Assembly: GCA_035507915.1 (NCBI GenBank)
Contig: DATJNS010000527.1
Location: forward strand, 1 to 5,021
Reading direction: 5' to 3'
Origin: JACQAI01 sp035507915
Lineage (GTDB): Bacteria; Pseudomonadota; Alphaproteobacteria; Elsterales; Elsteraceae
DNA length: 5,021 nt
Made by a program: the position numbers and the translations under genes. Positions 1 to 5,021 of this stretch are shown here, one piece after another (the stretch's first letter is position 1; each line of letters opens with the position of its first letter). The notes under the pieces were generated by a model, which was given only the letters and a program-made list of their open reading frames with translations, ran no database searches and was not told the DNA's origin.

Positions 1-587
1 GTGTAGGGCACCGGCCAGTCGACCAGCGCGTGGCCGGCGCAGCCGTCGTCCGGATCGGGCATGCCGTGGCGCGCGACATAGCTCGGACTGGCGTAGAGCG
101 CGTAGCCGACCGCGGCCAGCCGGCGTACGCGCAGGTCGCCCTGGTGCGGCCGCAGCAGGCGCAGCGCGACGTCGGCCTCGCGCCGTCCGAGATCGAGCGC
201 GCGAATGTCGGTGACCAGCTCGAGCGCGATTCCGGGATGGCGCGCGCGGAACGCGGCGAGCGCCGGCACCACCAGACCCGACGCGATCGGCTCGGTCGCC
301 GTGATCGCCACGGTGCCGTCGAGGCCGCGATCCTCGGCCGACAGCGCGAAGCCGAGCGCGCGCACCTCGCCCTCGACGCGTCGCGCGTGGGTCAGCAGCT
401 TGGCGCCGGCGCTGGTCGACTTCAGGCCTTGGCGGCTGCGGTGGAACAGCTTGCAGCGCAGCTCGGCCTCGAGCGAGTCGAGCCGGCGCGACACCGTCGC
501 GGTGTCGACGCGCAGCGCGCGTGCCGCCGCCGACAGGCCGCCGGCGTCGGCCACCGCCAGCACGAAACGGAGATTGTCCCAGTCCAT
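1..587 (-). CDS. LysR-family transcriptional regulator (C-terminus beyond window)
   Basis: Translating the minus strand from the ATG at 587-585 gives 195 open codons that run off the left edge. The beginning is a typical LysR-type DNA-binding domain. It starts MDWDNLRFVLAVADAGGLSA, and a winged helix-turn-helix lies at about residues 17-36 (GLSAAARALRVDTATVSRRL). The LEAELRCKLFHRS segment follows, then the linker helix to about residue 80. From about residue 90 (DGTVAITATEPIASGLVVPAL) the periplasmic-binding-protein-like effector domain begins. It includes HPGIALELVTD and the READVALRLLRP segment usual in this family. Full-length members are about 290-310 residues, so roughly one third is missing. 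The start is firm because an in-frame TAA lies two codons upstream (593-591). The AAGG just before the ATG is too close to be a good ribosome site. The gene is divergent from the aminotransferase gene, the usual arrangement for a LysR regulator and its target, but target and effector cannot be read from the sequence. Family assignment is near certain; the subfamily is unknown. Confidence 0.93.
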   Translation of the reverse strand, partial: MDWDNLRFVLAVADAGGLSAAARALRVDTATVSRRLDSLEAELRCKLFHRSRQGLKSTSAGAKLLTHARRVEGEVRALGFALSAEDRGLDGTVAITATEPIASGLVVPALAAFRARHPGIALELVTDIRALDLGRREADVALRLLRPHQGDLRVRRLAAVGYALYASPSYVARHGMPDPDDGCAGHALVDWPVPY

Positions 588-606
588 GCCTTATTCGGTC
601 GTGATC

Positions 607-628
607 ATGCGGGTCCCGCTAGCCGCAT
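607..628. repeat. Inverted repeat, arms ATGCGG/CCGCAT, candidate operator
   Basis: ATGCGG at 607-612 is matched by its exact reverse complement CCGCAT at 623-628, with a 10-bp spacer. A second, nested palindrome, GCGGG-T-CCCGC, occupies 609-619. The site lies about 20 bp upstream of the LysR start, where an autoregulatory operator would be expected. It does not fit the classical T-N11-A LysR box exactly. In such GC-rich DNA a 6-bp dyad can arise by chance, so this is only a candidate. Confidence 0.3.
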
Positions 629-644
629 CGGCGCAACACGGTTT

Positions 645-665
645 GGCGATAGTTCTTGATTCGCC
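645..665. repeat. Inverted repeat GGCGA-N11-TCGCC, candidate LysR-type operator
   Basis: GGCGA at 645-649 and TCGCC at 661-665 are perfect reverse complements separated by 11 bp of AT-rich sequence. The 21-bp size and interrupted dyad are of the kind bound by LysR dimers. However, the bases flanking the spacer are A and T rather than the canonical T-N11-A. It sits 57 bp upstream of the preferred aminotransferase ATG and directly abuts a possible GTG start at 666. Binding is inferred, not shown. Confidence 0.35.
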
Positions 666-722
666 GTGCGCGCGCTTGGGCGCATTTTGGCCCCCTCGAA
701 AGCATCGACGAAAGCCGCCGCC

Positions 723-1892
723 ATGACCAGCGCCGTGATGCCGACCTACCAGCGTGCCGCCGTCGCGTTCAGCCACGGCGAAGGCTGCAGGCTGACCGAC
801 CGCGACGGCCGACGCTATCTCGACTTCGCCGCCGGCATCGCGGTGTGCGTGCTCGGTCACGCGCATCCGCGTCTGACCGCGGCGCTGACCGCGCAGGCCG
901 CGCGCCTGTGGCATTGCTCCAACCTGTTCGAGATCCCGGGCCAGGAGAAGGTCGCGGCGCGGCTCGCCGCGCTCAGCTTCGGCGAGCTGGTGTTCTTCGG
1001 CAATTCGGGCGCCGAGGCGAACGAGGCGGCGATCAAGATCGCGCGTCGTCATCACGCCGCGGCGGGCCATCCCGAGCGCTGGCGCATCGTCGCCTTCGAG
1101 GGCAGCTTCCACGGCCGCACGCTCGCGACCTTGGCGGCGGCCGGCAATCCCAAGAACCTCGCGGGGTTCGGGCCGCCGGTCGCCGGCTTCGATCACGCGC
1201 CCTACGGCGACCTCGACGCGGCCGCGCGGCTGGTCGGGCCCGAGACCGCGGCGATCCTGGTCGAGCCGATCCAAGGCGACGGCGGCGTGCGGGTGCCGCC
1301 GCCGGGCTTCCTCGCCGGCTTGCGCGCGCTCGCCGACTGCACCGGCGCACTCCTGATGTTCGACGAGATCCAGACCGGCATCGGCCGCACCGGCACCTTG
1401 TTCGCGCACCAGCGCCTCGACGTGGCGCCCGACGTCATGACCTTGGCGAAGGCGCTGGGCGGCGGCTTCCCGATCGGCGCCTGCGTCGCGACGCGCCGCG
1501 CGGCCGGCGCGATGACCGCGGGCAGCCACGCCTCGACCTTCGGCGGCAACCCGCTCGCGGTCGCGGTCGCCGACGCCGTGCTCGAGGTCGTGACGGCGCC
1601 CGGCTTCCTGGCTGCGGCCGAGAGCGCGGGAGTGACCTTGGCCGCCGGGCTCGATGCGCTGGTCGCGCGCCGTCCGGCGGTGTTCGAGGCGCGTCGCGGG
1701 ATCGGCCTGATGCAGAGCCTGCGCTGCCGGGCGGCGCCGGCGCCCCTGGTCGAGCGCCTGCTCCAGGCCGGTCTGGTCGTGGCGCCCGCCAACGATCAGG
1801 TGATCCGCCTGCTGCCGCCTTTGATTGTAAGCAGCGCGGAGATCGAGGAGGCGCTCGGCATCCTCGATACGGTCGCCGCCGCGGGCGCCTGA
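723..1892 (+). CDS. argD: Class III aminotransferase, acetylornithine aminotransferase (ArgD) type
   Basis: A complete 389-residue PLP-dependent fold-type I enzyme of usual ArgD length. ArgD transfers an amino group between glutamate and N-acetylglutamate semialdehyde in cytoplasmic arginine synthesis, and some members also serve lysine synthesis. Visible motifs in order are MPTYQRA near the N-terminus, GIAVCVLGHAHP (38-49), SNLFEIPGQE (66-75), and the phosphate-binding NSGAEANEAAIKIARRHH (94-111). FEGSFHGRT (125-133) follows, whose Phe129 and Arg132 match conserved substrate-site positions. Then come EPIQGDGGVR (181-190), FDEIQTGIGRTG (213-224) with cofactor-binding Asp214, LAKALGGGFPIG with Schiff-base Lys243, and STFGGNPLA (271-279). 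GIGLMQSLRC and RLLPPL near the end resemble alphaproteobacterial ArgD. GDGG replaces the more usual GEGG. The start at 723 was preferred over GTG 666, which would add 19 residues, because homologues begin at about this point and a weak GAAAG lies at 710-714. No argF follows. Another N-acylated or omega-amino substrate is possible. Confidence 0.85.
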   Translation: MTSAVMPTYQRAAVAFSHGEGCRLTDRDGRRYLDFAAGIAVCVLGHAHPRLTAALTAQAARLWHCSNLFEIPGQEKVAARLAALSFGELVFFGNSGAEANEAAIKIARRHHAAAGHPERWRIVAFEGSFHGRTLATLAAAGNPKNLAGFGPPVAGFDHAPYGDLDAAARLVGPETAAILVEPIQGDGGVRVPPPGFLAGLRALADCTGALLMFDEIQTGIGRTGTLFAHQRLDVAPDVMTLAKALGGGFPIGACVATRRAAGAMTAGSHASTFGGNPLAVAVADAVLEVVTAPGFLAAAESAGVTLAAGLDALVARRPAVFEARRGIGLMQSLRCRAAPAPLVERLLQAGLVVAPANDQVIRLLPPLIVSSAEIEEALGILDTVAAAGA

Positions 1893-1898
1893 CGCCCG
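1882..1898 (+). other. Small hairpin spanning the aminotransferase stop codon
   Basis: CGGGCG at 1882-1887 pairs perfectly with CGCCCG at 1893-1898 around a 5-nt loop that contains the TGA stop codon. About ten bases later comes the T-richer stretch GTGTTGTT (1906-1913). This is far from a canonical U-tract, so it is at best a weak terminator or pause site. Such short GC stems are common by chance in this composition. Confidence 0.2.
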
Positions 1899-1938
1899 AC
1901 GGGGGTGTTGTTCCGCCCCACGCCGTCATGATCTGATC

Positions 1939-1959
1939 CCGCCGCGACGGCAGCGGCGG
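1939..1959 (+). promoter_or_regulatory. Leader hairpin overlapping the dehydrogenase ribosome site
   Basis: CCGCCGC at 1939-1945 and GCGGCGG at 1953-1959 form a perfect 7-bp all-G/C stem with a 7-nt loop. The 3' arm includes the first two G of the GGAGG ribosome binding site at 1958-1962. If it folds in mRNA, it could limit access to that site or act as a processing or pause structure. There is no T-tract, so it is not a standard intrinsic terminator. The pairing is directly visible; the function is inferred. Confidence 0.3.
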
Positions 1960-1962
1960 AGG
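1958..1962 (+). promoter_or_regulatory. Ribosome binding site GGAGG
   Basis: A consensus Shine-Dalgarno GGAGG lies 5 nt before the ATG at 1968 and fixes the dehydrogenase start. It is the best ribosome site in the window. Confidence 0.75.
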
Positions 1963-1967
1963 CGGGC

Positions 1968-2858
1968 ATGGCGGCGAACCTCGGGGTGATCGGTCTCGGC
2001 ATCATGGGCGGGTCGATCGCCGCCAACCTCGTCAAGGCGGGCTTCGACGTCGCCGGCTACGACGTGCTGGCCGACAAGGTCGCGGCGCACCGCGCGCGCG
2101 GTGGGCGCGCCGCGGGCTCGGTCGACGAGGTCGTGCGGCACGCCGAGATCGTCGTGACCTCGCTGCCGAGCGTGGGCGCGCTCGATCGGGTGACCGACGC
2201 GCTGGCCGCGGCGCCGCGGCGCGGCCTGATCGTCGTCGAGTGCAGCACGTTCCCGATCGAGGACAAGCAGCGCGCGCACGACCGGCTGGCGCCGGCAGGC
2301 ATCACGCTGCTCGATTGCCCGCTCAGCGGCACCGGCTCGCAGGCCGTCACCAAGGACCTGGTGGTCTACGCCAGCGGCGCGCGCGCCGCCTACGACCGCT
2401 GCACCGCGGTGTTCGACGGCTTCGCGCGCGCCAACTATTTCCTCGGCGCGTTCGGCAACGGCAGCAAGATGAAGTTCGTCGCCAACCTGCTGGTATCGAT
2501 CCACAACGTGGCGACCGCCGAGGCCTTCACCCTCGGCATGAAGGCCGGGCTCGACCCGCAGCAGATCCTCGAGGTGGTCGGCGCGGGCGCCGGCGTGTCG
2601 CGCGTGTTCCAGCTGCGGGCACCCATGATGGTCGCCGACCGCTATGATGAAGCGACCATGAAGCTCGACGTGTGGCAGAAGGACTTGTCGATCATCGGTG
2701 CGTTCGCGGCCCACCTCGGCTGCCCGACGCCGCTGTTCTCCGCCGCGTTGCCGATCTACGCGGCCGCGATGGCCCAGGGACGCGCGAGCGAGGACACCGC
2801 GGCGGTGTGCGCGGTGCTCGAGGAGATGGCGCGCGTCGAGCGGCCCACGCCGTCTTGA
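1968..2858 (+). CDS. NAD(P)-dependent beta-hydroxyacid dehydrogenase (HIBADH family)
   Basis: A complete 296-residue soluble oxidoreductase of usual family length. The family reversibly oxidises short beta-hydroxyacids such as 3-hydroxyisobutyrate, tartronate semialdehyde/glycerate, threonate or gamma-hydroxybutyrate. The N-terminal Rossmann domain opens with GVIGLGIMGGSIAANL (6-21), the GxGxMG cofactor loop. Asp32 in GYDVLADK, at the end of the second strand, suggests NAD rather than NADP. VVTSLPS (62-68) and VVECSTF (89-95) are the usual strand ends. The substrate loop is DCPLSGTGSQA (116-126), a variant of the common DAPVSGG. The catalytic region GNGSKMKFVANLL (163-175) supplies Lys169 and Asn173 in the expected G-x-G-x3-K-x3-N spacing. 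The C-terminal all-helical domain contains WQKDLSI (236-242), whose KDL is conserved. It lies 75 bp after the aminotransferase gene and 64 bp before the kinase gene. The combination fits amino-acid or hydroxy-acid catabolism, but substrate cannot be assigned. The ATG follows a consensus ribosome site. Confidence 0.92.
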   Translation: MAANLGVIGLGIMGGSIAANLVKAGFDVAGYDVLADKVAAHRARGGRAAGSVDEVVRHAEIVVTSLPSVGALDRVTDALAAAPRRGLIVVECSTFPIEDKQRAHDRLAPAGITLLDCPLSGTGSQAVTKDLVVYASGARAAYDRCTAVFDGFARANYFLGAFGNGSKMKFVANLLVSIHNVATAEAFTLGMKAGLDPQQILEVVGAGAGVSRVFQLRAPMMVADRYDEATMKLDVWQKDLSIIGAFAAHLGCPTPLFSAALPIYAAAMAQGRASEDTAAVCAVLEEMARVERPTPS

Positions 2859-2887
2859 GATCCCGCATGCGCGTCCCGCCGATGCCG

Positions 2888-2907
2888 GGCTGCCGCCGCC
2901 GGCGGCC
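2888..2907 (+). other. GC-rich hairpin between dehydrogenase and kinase genes
   Basis: Bases 2888-2895 (GGCTGCCG) pair with 2900-2907 (CGGCGGCC) over 8 bp with one G-U pair and a 4-nt loop. It begins 29 nt after the dehydrogenase stop and ends 5 nt before the kinase ribosome site. No T-run follows, so termination is doubtful; attenuation, mRNA processing or chance are all possible. Confidence 0.25.
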
Positions 2908-2912
2908 GTGAC

Positions 2913-2918
2913 GGGGAG
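2913..2918 (+). promoter_or_regulatory. Ribosome binding site GGGGAG
   Basis: A purine-rich Shine-Dalgarno-like GGGGAG ends 4 nt before the ATG at 2923. It decides that start over an in-frame GTG at 2908, which has no comparable site and would add five residues before the first membrane helix. Confidence 0.6.
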
Positions 2919-2922
2919 CGGG

Positions 2923-5021
2923 ATGCTCAGCCGTTGGCTCCAGATCCTGGCGGTGGCGCTGCTGGTCGTGATCGCAGGGATCCGGGCCCGCGAGCTGATC
3001 CAGGCGCGCGAGATGGCGCTGGCCGACGCCTCGTTGCAAATGTCCCGGCTCGACATGGTGTTCGCGGAGCAGACCGGCCGCGCGTTCGAGAGCGTCGACC
3101 TCGTTCTGCGCGGCGCGATCGAGGGTGCGGCACCCCGGATGGCCGATCCGGACGCACGCGACGCCGTCGACGCGGCGCTCCAGCGGCGCATCCAGGGCGT
3201 CCGCCAGCTCAAGGCGCTCGACATCGCCGACCGCGCCGGCCGCATCGTGTTCAGCTCGCGGTCGAGGGGCGCCGACCGGTCGTCGATCGCCGACCAGAGC
3301 TATTTGGCGGACTACCGCGCCGGCCGCACGCGTGCGATGCAGATCGGCGAGCCGCTGCGAGGTTCGGATGGACGGTGGGAGATCCCCATGGCCCGTCCGA
3401 TGCTCGACGCCGACGGCGCAGTTGTCGGCATCGCGGTTGCGGCCGTCGATCCGAGCTATTTCGAGGACTTCTACAAGGCGGTCGACCTCGCGCCCGACGG
3501 CGCCATCCTGCTGCATCGCCGAGACGGCCTCGTGCTGGCGCGCTATCCGCGCGACGATCGGATCATCGGCACGAGCTACGCCGAGCTGCCGCCGTTCAAG
3601 GACGTGCTGGCCCACGCCATCGCGGGAACGGTGCGGATGGACAGTCCGATCGACGGCACGCCGCGCGTGCTGGCGATCCGAGCGCTGAGGGCTTTCCCGC
3701 TGGCGGTCAACGTCTCGATCGGAGAAGGCGCCGCGCTGGCGCAGTGGCGGCGTCAGACGCTGCTGTTCTCGCTGACCGGCGTGGTCGCCGCGGGCTCGGT
3801 CGCCATCCTGCTGCTGCTGCTCGCCCGCCAGACGCGACGGCTCGAGCGCGCCAATGTCGAGCTGCGGGCCACCATGGAGGAGCGCGAGCGCGCCCAGGCC
3901 GCGCTGCGCCAGTCGCAGCGTCTCGAAGCGGTCGGCCAGCTCACCGGCGGCGTGGCGCACGACTTCAACAATCTCCTCACCGTCATCCTCGCCAGCCTGT
4001 CGATGCTGCGTCGGCGCAGCGAACTCGGCCCGGAAATCATCCGGCGCATCGACACGATCGAGGGCGCGGCACGGCGCGGCGCCACGCTGACCGATCAGCT
4101 CCTGGCCTTCTCGCGCAAGCAACCGCTGGTGCCGGCCGCGCACGATCTCAACCGCGTGATCGGCGGGATGACGGGGTTGTTGCGCAGCACGCTCGGCAGC
4201 ATGATCGAGATCGAGACGACGCTCGCCGCGTCCCTGTGGCTCGCGATGGTCGACCCGACCCAGATCGAACTCGTCATCCTCAACCTCGCGCTCAATGCCC
4301 GGGATGCGATGCCTGACGGCGGCAAGCTCGTGATCGAGACCGCGAACGTGACGCGCGGTCCGCCGGCGCGCCCCGAGGACCCCGTCGCGGGCGACTACGT
4401 CATGGTTTCGGTGACGGACGCCGGCCAAGGCATGACCGAGGAGGTGCGCGCGCGGGCGTGCGAGCCCTTCTTCACCACCAAGGAGCCCGGCAAGGGCTCG
4501 GGGCTCGGCCTGTCGCAGGTGTTCGGCGTCACGCGCCAGCTGGGTGGCGGCCTTGTGATCGAGAGCGCGCCCGGTCGCGGCACCTCGGTCAAGGTCTACC
4601 TGCCGCGCGCCGCAGCAAGCGCGACGGCCGCCGAGGGGCCCGCGGTCGGTGATGCTGTGGCGGTGCCGCCGCGTCCAGGCCGACGCCGCGTGCTCCTGGT
4701 CGACGACGATGAAGCGGTCCGCGGCGTGACGGCCGGCGTGCTCGAGGATCTCGACTATCGTGTCGTCGAGGCGGCGGGCGGCGACGAAGCACTCGACTGG
4801 CTGCGCCGGGACGATCCGATCGACGTGATGCTGACCGATCTGGCGATGCCCGCGATGAACGGCGCCGAGCTGGCGCGTCGCGTCCGCACGCTGCGGCCCG
4901 GCCTGCCGATCGTTTTTCTCACCGGCTTCGCCGACACCGAGGCGCTGGCGGGCGATTTGCGTCCCGAGCGTTTGGTGCGCAAGCCGTTCCAGCCCGCGGA
5001 GCTCGACGGCAAGCTCAGGGC
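2923..5021 (+). CDS. Hybrid sensor histidine kinase: Cache sensor, HisKA, HATPase, receiver (3' end cut)
   Basis: The frame is open for 699 codons to the window edge. It has a short N-terminal membrane helix (about residues 6-20) and an extracytoplasmic sensor of about 255 residues. That sensor resembles a double Cache domain: SYLADYRAG, MARPMLDADGAVVGIAVAAV, DPSYFEDFY and GLVLARYPRDDRIIGTSY are typical. A second helix (about 279-301) ends in a poly-Leu run, followed by a charged linker helix (303-332) with no PAS domain. The kinase core has the H-box GGVAHDFNNLL with phosphoacceptor His346. Its ATPase domain has the N-box LNLALNARDAM (Asn458), the G1 box DAGQGM (Asp499), FFTTK and the G2 box GKGSGLGLSQV. 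After an Ala/Pro-rich linker (562-586) comes a receiver with acidic pocket VDDDE (593-597), phosphoacceptor Asp639 in LTDLAMP, Thr667 and Lys687 in RKPF. All catalytic residues are present, so kinase and receiver look active. Only the final receiver residues appear missing. It senses an unknown extracytoplasmic small molecule; no partner regulator is in the window. Confidence 0.95.
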   Translation, partial: MLSRWLQILAVALLVVIAGIRARELIQAREMALADASLQMSRLDMVFAEQTGRAFESVDLVLRGAIEGAAPRMADPDARDAVDAALQRRIQGVRQLKALDIADRAGRIVFSSRSRGADRSSIADQSYLADYRAGRTRAMQIGEPLRGSDGRWEIPMARPMLDADGAVVGIAVAAVDPSYFEDFYKAVDLAPDGAILLHRRDGLVLARYPRDDRIIGTSYAELPPFKDVLAHAIAGTVRMDSPIDGTPRVLAIRALRAFPLAVNVSIGEGAALAQWRRQTLLFSLTGVVAAGSVAILLLLLARQTRRLERANVELRATMEERERAQAALRQSQRLEAVGQLTGGVAHDFNNLLTVILASLSMLRRRSELGPEIIRRIDTIEGAARRGATLTDQLLAFSRKQPLVPAAHDLNRVIGGMTGLLRSTLGSMIEIETTLAASLWLAMVDPTQIELVILNLALNARDAMPDGGKLVIETANVTRGPPARPEDPVAGDYVMVSVTDAGQGMTEEVRARACEPFFTTKEPGKGSGLGLSQVFGVTRQLGGGLVIESAPGRGTSVKVYLPRAAASATAAEGPAVGDAVAVPPRPGRRRVLLVDDDEAVRGVTAGVLEDLDYRVVEAAGGDEALDWLRRDDPIDVMLTDLAMPAMNGAELARRVRTLRPGLPIVFLTGFADTEALAGDLRPERLVRKPFQPAELDGKLR

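Larger units (their letters stand above)
588..722. promoter_or_regulatory. Divergent intergenic region, probable operator/promoter
   Basis: This 135-bp stretch separates the start codons of the divergent LysR regulator and aminotransferase genes. It is visibly more AT-rich in places (641-661 and 682-690) than the coding sequence around it. It holds two perfect inverted repeats, listed separately. No convincing -35/-10 pair could be picked out by eye on either strand; TTGGCG at 643-648 has no good -10 partner at the right spacing. Its regulatory role is inferred from position, since LysR regulators commonly bind between themselves and a divergent target. Confidence 0.45.

Noticed and set aside
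30..659. 209-codon plus-strand frame at the left edge
   Set aside because: Antisense to the LysR regulator, whose minus-strand translation is unmistakable. It has no motifs of its own.
591..1529. 312-codon open frame on the minus strand
   Set aside because: Antisense to the clearly real aminotransferase; its product is Arg/Ala/Gly-rich and without motifs.
1882..1913. Possible intrinsic terminator after the aminotransferase
   Set aside because: The 6-bp stem is short and the following T-rich stretch is interrupted by G and separated from the stem, so it was kept only as a weak hairpin.
656..1936. 426-codon plus-strand frame overlapping the aminotransferase
   Set aside because: Out-of-frame shadow of the aminotransferase, Arg-rich with no domain.
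1926..3245. 439-codon open frame on the minus strand
   Set aside because: Antisense to the dehydrogenase and kinase start, low-complexity composition, no family resemblance; a GC-bias shadow.
3808..3822. CTG-repeat run
   Set aside because: It simply encodes the poly-Leu core of the second membrane helix of the kinase.
2934..4316. 460-codon plus-strand frame inside the kinase gene
   Set aside because: Out-of-frame shadow; the kinase frame carries H, N, G1, F and G2 boxes plus the receiver.
2692..4428. 578-codon open frame on the minus strand
   Set aside because: Lies antisense to the dehydrogenase end and the kinase. Its product is Arg/Ala/His/Asp-rich with no recognisable domain, as expected for the complement of GC-biased codons. 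The plus-strand kinase has all its motifs.

Overview
The window is about 5 kb of very GC-rich, densely coding bacterial DNA. Strong G/C preference at third codon positions produces long antisense shadow frames. The regulator type, the ArgD-like enzyme and the hybrid sensor kinase all suggest a high-GC alphaproteobacterium (Rhodospirillales-like). That placement is inferred from general family resemblance; the window holds no rRNA or other phylogenetic marker.

Layout: (1) 1-587, minus strand: N-terminal 195 codons of a LysR-type transcriptional regulator that runs off the left edge. (2) 588-722: divergent intergenic region with two perfect inverted repeats, the natural place for the regulator's operator and the outward promoters. 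(3) 723-1892, plus: a complete class III PLP-dependent aminotransferase of the acetylornithine aminotransferase (ArgD) type. (4) 1968-2858, plus: a complete NAD(P)-dependent dehydrogenase of the 3-hydroxyisobutyrate dehydrogenase (beta-hydroxyacid dehydrogenase) family. (5) 2923 to the right edge, plus: a membrane-bound hybrid sensor histidine kinase with an extracytoplasmic double-Cache-like sensor, HisKA and HATPase domains and a C-terminal receiver, cut by the window close to the end of the receiver.

The three plus-strand genes are separated by 75 and 64 bp. Each gap carries a GC-rich hairpin close to the next ribosome binding site, and neither has a T-tract, so cotranscription is possible but unproven. 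An aminotransferase followed by a beta-hydroxyacid dehydrogenase, divergent from a LysR regulator, could be a small amino-acid or hydroxy-acid metabolic unit. It could equally be an arginine-biosynthetic argD beside unrelated genes. The kinase may be a separate signalling gene.

I see no tRNA, rRNA, CRISPR array, insertion sequence, integrase, phage gene or defence gene. All four genes belong to well-known families, and I find no convincing evidence of a previously undescribed system. The items worth a second look are the dyads in the divergent promoter region, the leader hairpins, the gene pairing, and some non-consensus motif residues in the two enzymes.
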